Shown: positions 51,247 through 60,188 of the stretch, piece after piece
How positions within the stretch are numbered: position 1 is the first letter of the stretch
Layout: each line of letters opens with the position of its first letter
Source of the DNA: Methanolapillus ohkumae
Lineage (GTDB): Archaea; Halobacteriota; Methanosarcinia; Methanosarcinales; Methanosarcinaceae
DNA length: 64,000 bases
NCBI RefSeq assembly: GCF_032594355.1
Contig: NZ_CP131061.1
Span: 1,364,001 to 1,428,000, forward strand
Reading direction: 5' to 3'
Position numbers and translations under genes: made by a program
The notes under the pieces: generated by a model
Seen by the model: only the letters and a program-made list of their open reading frames with translations
Told to the model about the DNA's origin: nothing
Database searches by the model: none

Positions 51247-52467
51247 TTAATCACTTCTCAACGCGTCAACCGGATTCATTTTGGCGGCTTTATAAGACGG
51301 CTGCGCCCCGGCCAAAACTCCAATCACAATCGAAAGTCCGACCCCGAAAAGAACGCTGGTGAACGGAACCGCCATCGTCAAATCCAAATAACTGACACCG
51401 ACATATGCAATCGTCAGCCCTAATACGGTTCCGATAAATCCGCCAATTGCGCTGATAATAATGGATTCAATCACGAACAAAAGCAAAACATCTCGGGACG
51501 AATACCCAAGTGCCTTTAGGGTTCCGATTTCTTTGGTCCGCTCCGTTACCGTCACCAGCATGATATTCATAATACCGACAGCGCCGACGACGAGTGATAT
51601 TCCACCGATTCCAAGCAAAAAGAGTTGCAATGTTGCCGTCAGGCTGCTGACCTCATCCAGAATCTCCGCTTGGTTGGTGGTCAAAAACGGAATTTTTTCA
51701 TCATTGTCTTCATTGATGTCACGGTCAGAAACCCCTAAACTGCGCGCGAGCCGTCGGGTAATTTCATCGTCGGTTTCGTTGAGTTCTTCCCGGGAATCCG
51801 TCATCGCGTAAATCGTTTGATAATCATCGGAACCGGTCATAAGTTTCATGGTTTCAATGGGGATGATAATAAACGTATTTTCCTGGTTTTGCGTGAGAAG
51901 ATTCGTATCGTTTGACCCCAAAATTCCCTTCACTTTGAAGGTTTCGGTGACATATTGTTTCGTATCTTCATTGTAAAGCGTCACATCAATGGTGCTTCTA
52001 ATTCCGATTTCACTTCGGAAATCCTCAAACGCCACATCTTTTCCGATAACCGCGGAATACAAATCATTGTTTGAGATGAAATTTCCTTCATAAATCGGAA
52101 GGGATAAAATTTCGGCGATATTTTCATTCCATCCGAGAACAGACCTGTTTTTTTGTTCTCCGGAATACGTAATCACGCCGGTTTGGAAAATTTCTCCGGA
52201 AACTCCCGTGACGCCCGGAGTACTCGAAACAATGTTAAGTTGTTGGTCATAAAAAATGTTGTTTTTTGTCGCGGAAATTAAAACATAATTGGTTCCGGTG
52301 GTGTCCAATTCCTCCGAGAAATATGCGCCAAAGCTGCTTCCAAGTGTGAATGTCGCAATCACCGCGGCAATTCCGATAATAATACCGAGAGCCGTCAGAC
52401 CGGAACGCATTTTAGAACTTCGCAGGCTATGGACAGCCATGTTGACACAATGCGTTAAACTAATCAT
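51247..52467 (-). CDS. MacB/FtsX-family ABC transporter permease 3
   Basis: This 406-residue paralog of permeases 1 and 2 has the same domain order and coupling-helix motif (MNIMLVTVTERTKEIGTLKALGYSSRDVLLLF). It lies between the second COG1361 gene and permease 2. Tandem paralogs with the same membrane part but different extracytoplasmic domains suggest a heterodimeric permease or two alternative complexes. Confidence 0.9.
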   Translation of the reverse strand: MISLTHCVNMAVHSLRSSKMRSGLTALGIIIGIAAVIATFTLGSSFGAYFSEELDTTGTNYVLISATKNNIFYDQQLNIVSSTPGVTGVSGEIFQTGVITYSGEQKNRSVLGWNENIAEILSLPIYEGNFISNNDLYSAVIGKDVAFEDFRSEIGIRSTIDVTLYNEDTKQYVTETFKVKGILGSNDTNLLTQNQENTFIIIPIETMKLMTGSDDYQTIYAMTDSREELNETDDEITRRLARSLGVSDRDINEDNDEKIPFLTTNQAEILDEVSSLTATLQLFLLGIGGISLVVGAVGIMNIMLVTVTERTKEIGTLKALGYSSRDVLLLFVIESIIISAIGGFIGTVLGLTIAYVGVSYLDLTMAVPFTSVLFGVGLSIVIGVLAGAQPSYKAAKMNPVDALRSD

Positions 52468-52504
52468 TTGATTCCCGGTCCTGTTTTATATGTTTTTTCT
52501 GAGT

Positions 52505-53809
52505 TTAGTTCTCTTTCTTTTTGGGGAAACGAGCGTTCTTTTGTTCTTTTAAGTAATCCGTAAGACCGATATCCTTTGTTTTCTTCAAATAAAAGTGAGC
52601 ACCAATCAATACAATCACCATAAGGACCAGAAGAATTGCGCCATATTTGAGCCAGCTTGGCGTGGACGGCGGAGCGGTGGCATTGACTTTAATATCCGCT
52701 TCATCTTCATGCAAATTGTCGCCGTTGTAATAAACGGATTTGATGGTGGCGGTTTCTCCCATTGTTTTGTCTTGTTTAATGGTGAATTTTGCGGTATACA
52801 AATCGTTTGGCTTCATTTCGCCGATGAAGTATTCGGCCGGATAGAATTCAACCCCTTCAACCTCTGGAACAACAGTCACGCCGCGAATAAGTCCTTGGTG
52901 GTAGTTGACGATATCGATTTCAACCACAATATCTGTACCGTTCATTTTCGGCTCTTTGGAAGGAATCGCTTTGATGCCGGTGGAATCGACTTTGATTTCA
53001 ATGTTTCTCTTGATATTGTATTCGTAAGAGCTTCCCGTGACGTTTAATGTCAAAAGATAGGTTCCATCTTTGGTTCCTTCCGGAATGCTGATTTTAAACG
53101 GCAACGGAATGGTGTCTCCGGCGGCGATGATTCCCAGATCATAAAGGGCCGGACTTGTCACAACCAACGCGTCGGAGGAATACAAGTCAACGGACTGGAT
53201 ACGGGCATTTGTAAGATTGGTTTTGTTTCCGGTTTGTTGCGGTGTCGCATTGTTTTTCAGCGTCACCCAGATGATTCCTTCATCTCCCGGCATAAAAGCT
53301 TCGGGAGAACTGGTGACATTGCTGATAATGAGAGTTCCTTGGTTGTCCATGTTGACAATACCGCCGACATAAACAGTAAAGTTGGTCACAATCCAGTTGC
53401 TGCCATCCACTTGGTAGCGCAAGGAAAGATTGTGCGGTCCTTTTGTCGCGTTTTCATCCACATACAGGAAAAACTCGTTGTATACTTTGGTTCCTGCATA
53501 GAGGTCGCTGTAAGTTTTTGAGGAGTTGCCGGAACTGATGGAGAAGGGATAGTCCGCTTTTACTTGAAGCGTGATGTTGTTGATGGTTCCCGATCCGACA
53601 TTTTCCGCTTGGACCCAAAGACGGAATTGCTGCCCCGGTTGAGCCGGATACGGAACTTGGTCGATCACAGTGACTTTAACGCCAGGGACCGCCGCCGAGG
53701 CCGAACTGATTAAAATTAAGAAAAGAAGGAGTGCCGGAATTAATATTTTGAGTGTTTTAAATGTTGTCAGGAATTCTTGACCTGATGAAGAATGAGGTTT
53801 TTGTATCAT
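52505..53809 (-). CDS. COG1361-type surface protein, membrane-anchored at the C terminus (2)
   Basis: This 434-residue paralog of the protein at 45303 has an N-terminal signal helix (LKILIPALLLFLILISSASA), the same PYPAQPGQQFRLWVQAENVGSGTINNITL region and immunoglobulin-like domains rich in sequons. A C-terminal helix (YGAILLVLMVIVLIGAHFYL) with a basic tail follows. It is first of the downstream permease genes. The pairing of COG1361 protein with permease occurs twice in this region, which supports a functional complex at the cell surface. Confidence 0.82.
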   Translation of the reverse strand: MIQKPHSSSGQEFLTTFKTLKILIPALLLFLILISSASAAVPGVKVTVIDQVPYPAQPGQQFRLWVQAENVGSGTINNITLQVKADYPFSISSGNSSKTYSDLYAGTKVYNEFFLYVDENATKGPHNLSLRYQVDGSNWIVTNFTVYVGGIVNMDNQGTLIISNVTSSPEAFMPGDEGIIWVTLKNNATPQQTGNKTNLTNARIQSVDLYSSDALVVTSPALYDLGIIAAGDTIPLPFKISIPEGTKDGTYLLTLNVTGSSYEYNIKRNIEIKVDSTGIKAIPSKEPKMNGTDIVVEIDIVNYHQGLIRGVTVVPEVEGVEFYPAEYFIGEMKPNDLYTAKFTIKQDKTMGETATIKSVYYNGDNLHEDEADIKVNATAPPSTPSWLKYGAILLVLMVIVLIGAHFYLKKTKDIGLTDYLKEQKNARFPKKKEN

Positions 53810-54168
53810 GTTTTAAATGCTCCTAAAGGCCGCATAATCGGATTTTCAATCGATTTTTAAAATAACAAATGTAAAAATCAAACAGAATAAATTTTAAAAA
53901 ATGAAAGATTCAAAGTTTTTAAGATAAATTCCAAAGATTTCAAAATATGACCCATATTTTTATTCGATAGGTTTTATTGAATTCAAAGAGTGTTTCCCCT
54001 ATATAATAATTTCTTAACCTTTTTTTAAAAAACAAGAAGGGGATATTTAAAAAATTACAATGTTAACGTTTTATTTAAAACCGGTTTACAAAAACAAAAA
54101 GGCAGCAAAACAAAAAAACAAAAAAAAGAAATATATAAACAAAATAAATAAGGGTTTGAGGAAAACTT
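53810..54168. other. Divergent spacer between the second COG1361 gene and the GNAT gene
   Basis: This 359-base AT-rich spacer holds no gene. TATA-like CCTATATAATAAT lies at about 53998-54010 and could serve the GNAT gene on the plus strand. An A-rich stretch near 54090-54150 precedes its GAGGAAA ribosome-binding site. Confidence 0.5.
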
Positions 54169-54699
54169 ATGCCGATTGAAATGATTCTCATCCATACGAA
54201 AGATCAGTGTATCGAAATCGCGAAACTGGCGCAGGAGATTTGGAAGGAACATTACACGCCGATAATCGGGGAAAAGCAAGTGGATTATATGCTTAACCGA
54301 TTTCAATCTCCCGAAAAAATATATTCTGACATTTCCGACAACGGCTTTGTGTATTATGCGGCATGCGACGGTCCGAAATTTGTCGGATATTTGGGGCTTC
54401 GTCCGGATGAGAAGGGCATTTTTATCAGCAAACTCTATGTCAAAAAAGAAATGCGAAAGAAAGGAATTGCGCAGCTTTTATTTCAGCAGGCTGTGATAGA
54501 ATCCCGCCGGCTTTTGCCGAAAAATCCGGTTCATCAAACGATTGACCATCCTTGTTTTTGGCTGACTGTCAACAAAAATAACAATGCCATCGGATTCTAT
54601 AAAAAGATAGGATTTGAGATTTCCGACGAGGTTGTGACCGATATCGGTGAAGGATTCGTAATGGACGATTACATCATGACATGCCCGATTAAAAGGTAA
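54169..54699 (+). CDS. GNAT-family N-acetyltransferase
   Basis: This 176-residue acetyl-CoA-dependent acetyltransferase has GIFISKLYVKKEMRKKGIAQLLFQQAV, the acetyl-CoA-binding motif (R/Q-x-x-G-x-G/A), and LTVNKNNNAIGFYKKIGFE at the C terminus. Substrate is unknown. GAGGAAA precedes the ATG. Confidence 0.88.
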   Translation: MPIEMILIHTKDQCIEIAKLAQEIWKEHYTPIIGEKQVDYMLNRFQSPEKIYSDISDNGFVYYAACDGPKFVGYLGLRPDEKGIFISKLYVKKEMRKKGIAQLLFQQAVIESRRLLPKNPVHQTIDHPCFWLTVNKNNNAIGFYKKIGFEISDEVVTDIGEGFVMDDYIMTCPIKR

Positions 54700-54778
54700 T
54701 GTGAAAAACAAAATGTGAAGAAATAAAATTTGAAGAAATGAAATGTAAAACCGATTTTTCTTTTTTTCCGGCTTTTCT

Positions 54779-55447
54779 TTACTCATTTTCTTTTAATTTT
54801 TTAGCGGTTTCCCAAGACTTTCGGACGAAATCCGGAAAATCTTTGTTTTTTTGGATGTGAGTTTTTAGATAATCTATCGTTTTGGGATCAGACGGATAAC
54901 CGCTTCCAAAGTCAATACCTTCTCTTTTTTTGATTTCCTCAATCAATTCATCGCGCCGGACTTTGGCAAGAACGGATGCTGCAGATACAATTGGACTGAT
55001 ACTGTCGGCTTTGTGTTTGGCGATAAATTCAATGGATTGGGCTTGCTTGCATTTTTTGGCGCACTCTTCTTGGATTCGGGAAGAAAAACGTTCTTCTTTG
55101 ACATCGGCCGCATCCAAAATTGCGACATCGATTTTCGTGTTTTTCGCCAACTCTTCAATCACTTTGGAGAAGCAAACCACCATAATTTCATTCATGGTCA
55201 TGATGTTGCGCAAGTCATCGATTTTTTTCGGTTCGACTTCCAAAACATACCAGGAAGTGACATATTTTTGAATCAAGGGCGCTAACTGTTCCCGTTTTTT
55301 TGCCGTCAATTTTTTGGAATCGGCAACGCCCAGTACTTTTAATTTTTGTTCCTGCGCGTCGGTTGCGCAAACGCCGGCAATACACATCGGCCCGATGACC
55401 GGACCTTTTCCTGCTTCATCCACTCCTAATTTGATTTCATTTGACAT
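54779..55447 (-). CDS. rnhB: Ribonuclease HII
   Basis: This enzyme cuts the RNA strand of RNA-DNA hybrids, including single ribonucleotides in DNA. The 222 residues have the catalytic GVDEAGKGPVIGPMCIAGV with Asp and Glu, the AILDAADV segment, AKHKADSISPIVSAASVLAKVRRD and the GSGYPSDPKT tail motif. Divergent from the DUF151 gene. Confidence 0.95.
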   Translation of the reverse strand: MSNEIKLGVDEAGKGPVIGPMCIAGVCATDAQEQKLKVLGVADSKKLTAKKREQLAPLIQKYVTSWYVLEVEPKKIDDLRNIMTMNEIMVVCFSKVIEELAKNTKIDVAILDAADVKEERFSSRIQEECAKKCKQAQSIEFIAKHKADSISPIVSAASVLAKVRRDELIEEIKKREGIDFGSGYPSDPKTIDYLKTHIQKNKDFPDFVRKSWETAKKLKENE

Positions 55448-55682
55448 GATTTCGGTTCCCTCTCAAAAATCCGGCTTTAACTTGAATTTAATTTTCATGA
55501 TTTTCTATTGTTTTATTCTATAAATAACCGTTTTTTTAATTTCAAATTCTTATAAAATTGAATATTATTGTTTTTAGAATTATTTAAAAACCTTTTTCAG
55601 CTTTCGTTTTTTTCTGCTTTTGAAAAATGAATTCATTTCGATGGACGATTTTTTTATTGGAATAATTCATGGAGAAAAGAAA

Positions 55683-56246
55683 ATGATAAACGGAAACAGA
55701 AACAGAAATGAAAAACCAAATGAAGACACAAACAGATCCGAGCGGACCGGTTTTCGCCCGTTTCGAAAAAAAGAATCGGGCGAAGAAGATATGGATTATT
55801 TGGAATTAAAAGTCATTCGCGCCGGCATGTTTAAGCATGGAGAATTTCCGGTCCCCGTTATCTTTTTGAAAGATTTGTCGGAAAATTTAATGCCGGTTTT
55901 TGTCGGATATTTTGAGTATTTATTTATCAAATACATGATGGAAAAAAAGTCTTTTCCGTCGGCCACCATGTATGATGTATTGCTTGCGATTTTTTCCGAA
56001 TTCAACATATTGCTGGAAGCGGTCGAACTTGAAATTTGTGAAGGAAAACTTTGCTGCGCTTTGGTGACGCGCTCCAATTTTTTGTCTCACTTCGAAATCA
56101 GTCCCGGAGATGGAATCGCCTTAGCTTACCGGACAAATACGCCGATTCGGCTGACAAAAGAAAACGTCGATTTGAAATTTGTCAACTTTTTCAAAATTGA
56201 GGATTTTAATTTTGACCTTGACCCGAATCTCAATTTCAATCTCTAA
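55683..56246 (+). CDS. DUF151 / bifunctional-nuclease-domain protein
   Basis: This 187-residue protein has a variable Asn/Arg/Glu-rich N terminus (about 1-35) and a BFN/DUF151-like domain from MDYLELKVIRAGMF to about residue 150, with the pattern PVIFLKDLSENLMPVFVGYFE, ATMYDVLLAIFSEFNI and CCALVTRSNF. The C terminus ends in a repetitive NFDLDPNLNFNL. Nuclease activity has been reported for a plant member only. ATG 55683 is chosen for its GGAG at eight bases; starts at 55620 (TTG), 55641 or 55791 are possible. Confidence 0.7.
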   Translation: MINGNRNRNEKPNEDTNRSERTGFRPFRKKESGEEDMDYLELKVIRAGMFKHGEFPVPVIFLKDLSENLMPVFVGYFEYLFIKYMMEKKSFPSATMYDVLLAIFSEFNILLEAVELEICEGKLCCALVTRSNFLSHFEISPGDGIALAYRTNTPIRLTKENVDLKFVNFFKIEDFNFDLDPNLNFNL

Positions 56247-56343
56247 AAGAAAAAGAAAAAAAATGAAAAAAATAAAATGAAAAGAAAAGAAAAAAATGAA
56301 ATGAAATGAAAAAAAATGAAATGAAAAGAAATGATTATATTTG

Positions 56344-56383
56344 GAGCAAAATGGATTTTTTTAAATAAAAATCCATTTTGCTC
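56344..56383. terminator. Perfect 17-bp inverted repeat, bidirectional terminator candidate
   Basis: Bases 56344-56360 (GAGCAAAATGGATTTTT) pair exactly with 56367-56383 around TTAAAT. It lies between the convergent DUF151 and lipoprotein genes, 10 bases from the latter's stop codon. The A and T halves give a U-rich end on both strands. Confidence 0.7.
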
Positions 56384-56393
56384 AAGAAATAAT

Positions 56394-56849
56394 TTATTCG
56401 TAAATGGTGAACACTTTTGTTTTGTTGGATTCGCTCTTGATGCTGAAAAGCGCGGTTTGGTCGTTGACTTTTACCGTGTAGGTTCCATCCGCCAAATCAA
56501 ATACTTTTCCGACGGTAAACGTTTCATTGGTCCAGCTGATCATTAGCGTGCAGGCATCCCCTTCCACTTTCACCGGGATGTAGACGTCAAATACGTTTTC
56601 CGTAAAGTTTCCCGGGGTCGGTGCCGTGATGTTCGCCTTGTCTAAACTCTGGCATCCGCCATTGATGGTGACATTTGCGGTCGCGTAGATTGTTCCGTTG
56701 TCTTGAATAACTTTTAAGGATGCGATTTCAGCCGGTTCATATGTGATTTTGTCCGCGTCAGAACCCAAACATCCGGCAGCGGCAACAGCAAAAACAACCA
56801 AAACCAATAATGCAAAAACAGGTAATGTAAATTTAAAAATCTGTTTCAT
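56394..56849 (-). CDS. Lipoprotein, paralog of the one at 57643
   Basis: This 151-residue putative lipoprotein has an N-terminal hydrophobic segment ending in a lipobox (AVAAAGC). The mature domain reads ASLKVIQDNGTIYATANVTINGGCQSLDKANIT, then VYIPVKVEGDACTLMISW and a C-terminal ADGTYTVKVNDQTALFSI. It aligns by eye over its full mature length with the protein at 57643, including two conserved cysteines (GCQ and ACT/VCT) that may form a disulfide. Family and ligand are unknown. Confidence 0.72.
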   Translation of the reverse strand: MKQIFKFTLPVFALLVLVVFAVAAAGCLGSDADKITYEPAEIASLKVIQDNGTIYATANVTINGGCQSLDKANITAPTPGNFTENVFDVYIPVKVEGDACTLMISWTNETFTVGKVFDLADGTYTVKVNDQTALFSIKSESNKTKVFTIYE

Positions 56850-57642
56850 TTCGAACCACCCATATTTATGAAGCTTTTGAATTTATGTCTCATTTCGTCT
56901 CAATTTAACGTGTTATTCTCATCATTCATTTTTAATACGACTGAATGAAAGAATATATATCATATATTGATTGCTGAATGTATTTAAGGTTGCGCGTCTG
57001 TTATTATATTTTTTGAGATTTATATAATCAGGCATGCTTCGGATATTTAAAAGGATTTTTTGTTTTGCATTTTTTTGCATTTTTGTTTTGCATTTTTGTT
57101 TTGCATTTTTTTGCATTTTTTTGCATTTTTGTTTTGCATTTTTGTTTTGCCGGTTTTATTCTATTTGTTTTTGATTTTTTGGGGAGTTCTGTTGCGCCGC
57201 CGCACACATTGAGTCGTTCGTTTTTAAAAGATGATTGATACCACAGGTCAGACTCTTGGAAATTCTTCAAAAAAAACGATACGCTTTTAATTTTACCGTT
57301 TGCCGCAACGATTTATTTTTTAAAGTATTGCCGCAACGATTTATTTTTTAAAGTATTGCCGCAACGATTTATTTTTTAAAGTATTGCCGCAACAATTTAT
57401 TTTTTAAAGCGTTGATGCAACGATTTATTTTTTAAAGTATTGCCGCACCTGTTGAATAGTTTGCAACTTTTAATATTACGGTTTGCTGTTGCATCTCACC
57501 ATTCCGATCCTTCTTTAAAAACAGGTATTTTTCCGAAGAATTCGGACGCTGGTATGCGTCCGAATTTTCGGAAGTGTTGACGTGGATTGGAATAATAATT
57601 GATTGTGTTGTTTCTTTTATTTTAAGCGACGGAGTCATCGGA
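56850..57642. other. Spacer between two lipoprotein genes
   Basis: About 790 bases lie between the paralogs. It holds T/G-rich low-complexity sequence (TGCATTTTTTTGCATTTTTG, 57058-57150) and a 28-base tandem array (57302-57448). Reading frames in the first are Lys/Cys/Gln repeats. I see no gene. Confidence 0.6.
57302..57448. repeat. 28-base tandem repeat, 5 copies plus a partial one
   Basis: GCCGCAACGATTTATTTTTT plus AAAGTATT starts at 57302, 57330, 57358, 57386 and 57414 (the last two slightly changed), with a partial start at 57442. There are no unique spacers. It lies 3' of the lipoprotein gene at 57643. Confidence 0.85.
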
Positions 57643-58248
57643 TTATTGGGTTTGCAGAATTCCTTTCATCCGGTTGGCATCGGTACTGATACTGAATTTC
57701 GCTTCAACCCCGTTAATTATGACGGAATAATTTCCATCTTCCATTTGGTCAATGTTTCCCAAATTGAAATCTTGGAATCCCGGGCGGAGTTCTTGTGTGC
57801 AAACGCCTCCCTCCGTTTTGAGCTGGACATAACCGGTGGCGGTTTTGTCGGTTGAAACATTTCCGGTCAAGGTCGCATTTTCCTTGTCAACAAATTGGCA
57901 TCCGCTTGTCAGCGTAATGTTGGCGGTCGCGACAATTTCCCGGCTGTTTAAGTGAATCATCACAGAATCCACTTTGGCGGCCTGATACGTCGCATTATCC
58001 GTACTTACCGTATTGGTTGTGTTATTCGTACCGTTGGTTGTGTTATTCGTACCGTTGGTTGTGTTATTCGTACCGTTGGTTGTGTTATTCGTACCGTTGG
58101 TTGTGTTATTCGTACCGTTGGTTGTGTTGTTGACCGTCGTGTTATTCGCATCCGTTGCGTTGTCATCCGAACCAAGACATCCGGCAAAAGCAAGAACTAA
58201 AACCATCAACAAAAGAAACGCAGCCGATATCAAGAATTTATTTTTCAT
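57643..58248 (-). CDS. Lipoprotein with NNTTNGT glycosylation-type stalk
   Basis: This 201-residue putative lipoprotein has an N-terminal hydrophobic segment with a lipobox (LAFAGC). From about 38 to 80 the stalk consists of six NNTTNGT heptads, each with overlapping N-x-S/T sequons. The C-terminal domain (about 95-190) is homologous to the lipoprotein at 56394: EIVATANITLTSGCQFVDKEN, YVQLKTEGGVCTQEL and EDGNYSVIINGVEAKFSI. The stalk is encoded by a 21-base DNA repeat at 58018-58125. A heavily N-glycosylated spacer lifting a small domain from the membrane is the likely design. Function is unknown. Confidence 0.75.
   Translation of the reverse strand: MKNKFLISAAFLLLMVLVLAFAGCLGSDDNATDANNTTVNNTTNGTNNTTNGTNNTTNGTNNTTNGTNNTTNGTNNTTNTVSTDNATYQAAKVDSVMIHLNSREIVATANITLTSGCQFVDKENATLTGNVSTDKTATGYVQLKTEGGVCTQELRPGFQDFNLGNIDQMEDGNYSVIINGVEAKFSISTDANRMKGILQTQ
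58018..58125 (-). repeat. 21-base coding repeat in the lipoprotein stalk
   Basis: Plus-strand GTTGGTTGTGTTATTCGTAC-C repeats five times in exact register, keeping the frame and encoding NNTTNGT. Near-perfect identity between copies suggests recent amplification or gene conversion. Confidence 0.9.
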
Positions 58249-58682
58249 CTTTCTCTCTCCTTTTTTTGATCATCCGACGTCTGAATTTCATTATAGAAAT
58301 TTTCATATCCTATTGAAAAATCCCTATGAAAATCATCCTGTGAAAATCATCCTGTGAAAATCATCCTGTGAAAATCATCCTGTGAAAATCATCCTGTGAA
58401 AATCATCCTGTGAAAATCATCCTGTGAAAATCATCCTGTGAAAATCATCCTATGAAAATCATCCTATGAAAATCATCCTATGAAAATCATCCTATGAAAA
58501 TCATCCTATGAAAATCATCCTATGAAATCATCCTATGAAAATCATCCTATGAAAATCATCCTATGAAAATCATCCTATGAAAACGGCGGATTCATCATAA
58601 TTAAAGATATTATTGTTTTTATTTTATATAATATATTGGATTCCCCGGTTTGGGGAAGTTTTATAATTTATATTTTCTATTC
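58249..58682. other. Divergent spacer between the lipoprotein gene and asd
   Basis: It contains a long 14-base tandem array (58325-58585) and the asd promoter region: TTTATATAATATATTGG at about 58621-58637 is a TATA element about 45-60 bases before the asd ATG. No gene is supported. Confidence 0.6.
58325..58585. repeat. 14-base tandem repeat, about 18 copies in two blocks
   Basis: The unit TGAAAATCATCCTR repeats about 18 times. The first half mostly joins with G (GTGAAAATCATCCT) and the second half with A (ATGAAAATCATCCT). One unit is a base short. Switch between the two variants happens once, as in arrays that expand by local duplication. There are no spacers. It lies in a divergent promoter region. 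Confidence 0.9.
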
Positions 58683-59381
58683 ATGTTCGTATTACACACT
58701 TCAAACGTAAACGAATCCGGAAAAGCCGGATCCGATCTTGACCGGGAATCTCTTATGTTGGCAAAAGGATGCGAAAAATGGCTGATGACAATACTTTTCA
58801 TCTTTATATTATTATTTGCAACGGGTGCCGCTCTTAAAAATCCCTATTTGTTGCTGCTCTCCATCCTATTTTTATCCCTATTCGTATTTTTCATCTTCTT
58901 TTTCCGAGACCCTGAACGGTATGGAGAAATTTGTGAAACGCACATGCTTTCTCCGGCAGACGGACGCGTCGTCGACATTCGCGGACGCAAACTTTGCATT
59001 TTCATGAACATTACGGACGTTCATGTCAACCGGTCCCCGATTTCCGGAAAAGTCATATCCGTCCGCCACATTTCCGGCTCCTACAAGCCGGCATTTTTTA
59101 AAGATTCGGACCGCAACGAACGCTTCATTACCCTTTTAGAAACTTCACACGGAATGGTGGAAATCACACAAATTGCCGGAACCGGCGTTCGCCGAATCCG
59201 TCCATACATCACGCACGGAGATTCTGTTTTTCAAACCCAGCGAGTCGGGACCATTCTCTTCGGCTCCCGCGTCGATGTGACCATTCCCGAATCCTTCGGA
59301 ATTCAAGTGAAAAAGTGGCAAAAAGTCAAAGCCGGCGAAACCATCATCGCAAAAATTCCCGCCACCGGAAACTCCCGTTAA
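58683..59381 (+). CDS. asd: Archaetidylserine decarboxylase (PSD-family)
   Basis: This pyruvoyl enzyme makes archaetidylethanolamine from archaetidylserine. About 232 residues. A membrane region (about 30-75) is followed by FFRDPERYGE, MLSPADGRVVDI, ITDVHVNRSPISGKV and the self-cleavage site FGSRVDVTIP, where Ser becomes the pyruvoyl group. It is of the short, PSD-A-like type. ATG 58683 is chosen because it follows the TATA element; a frame extension to 58650 would lie at or before the expected transcript start. It is followed by pssA. Confidence 0.9.
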   Translation: MFVLHTSNVNESGKAGSDLDRESLMLAKGCEKWLMTILFIFILLFATGAALKNPYLLLLSILFLSLFVFFIFFFRDPERYGEICETHMLSPADGRVVDIRGRKLCIFMNITDVHVNRSPISGKVISVRHISGSYKPAFFKDSDRNERFITLLETSHGMVEITQIAGTGVRRIRPYITHGDSVFQTQRVGTILFGSRVDVTIPESFGIQVKKWQKVKAGETIIAKIPATGNSR

Positions 59382-59422
59382 CAGCGTGAACGGACGAAGA
59401 GTTTATAAGTTTACAATCAGTA

Positions 59423-60139
59423 TTGATTCTCGTGTTCAAGCTGATCAAACCACCGGATTATGTTTCATTGGCCAATCTCCTTTTTGGAATGATTGGAATT
59501 TTTTTAGCTTTAAGCGATGCCTTCAGCTTGGCTGCCGTTTGTCTGTTACTGGCTGCCGTTGCCGATGGAATGGACGGGTACATCGCCCGAAAAACGTCTT
59601 CCGGTCCGTTAGGAGAACACATTGATTCCTTGGTCGACACCATTTCTTTTGGTGTTTTGCCGGCCGTTATAATTTATTCCATGAGCAGTACCGCCGTCAC
59701 CGCGGTTTTTGCGATATTTTATGTGATGTGCGGCGTCTTAAGACTCGCCCGCTACAACGCGTTTCCGCCGAAAAATCACGAATACTCCGGAATTCCGATT
59801 ACAGGCGCTGCTGTTTTTGTGGCAAGTTTGGTGATACTCTTTGGGAAACTTCCGTTTTCATTCAATTTTCTGCCGGACCTTGTCGATTATTCCGCAGGAA
59901 TATTTATTGTTGTGATTTTTGTGCTTTCCCTGTTGATGGTCAGCACGATTCCCTACACCAAAGTGATTCGGGCCAAAGTCTTTCTGTTCATTTTATTTGT
60001 GTTCTTTTTAACCCTCTTTTCCGTGTTTTTTACCGGCGTCGTCGCGGAAATTTGTTCCGGCGTTTTGTTCCTGCTCATGATGATTTATTTGATATCTCCC
60101 CTGTTCCGGTGGGTCGGAAAAAAGAAATTGGATCTCTGA
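59423..60139 (+). CDS. pssA: Archaetidylserine synthase (CDP-alcohol phosphatidyltransferase)
   Basis: This membrane enzyme joins CDP-archaeol and L-serine. The 238 residues have the CDP-alcohol motif DGMDGYIARKTSSGPLGEHI-DSLVD, with the required Asp, Gly, Ala and Arg positions, and about seven hydrophobic segments. A TTG at 59423 or GTG at 59432 is the likely start; no ribosome-binding site settles this. It forms a two-gene unit with asd, so serine and ethanolamine ether lipids are made here. Confidence 0.9.
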   Translation: MILVFKLIKPPDYVSLANLLFGMIGIFLALSDAFSLAAVCLLLAAVADGMDGYIARKTSSGPLGEHIDSLVDTISFGVLPAVIIYSMSSTAVTAVFAIFYVMCGVLRLARYNAFPPKNHEYSGIPITGAAVFVASLVILFGKLPFSFNFLPDLVDYSAGIFIVVIFVLSLLMVSTIPYTKVIRAKVFLFILFVFFLTLFSVFFTGVVAEICSGVLFLLMMIYLISPLFRWVGKKKLDL

Positions 60140-60188
60140 CCCCTGAAAAAACTTAAAAGATGAAAAAATAAAAAAAAGAAGGGAAGAA

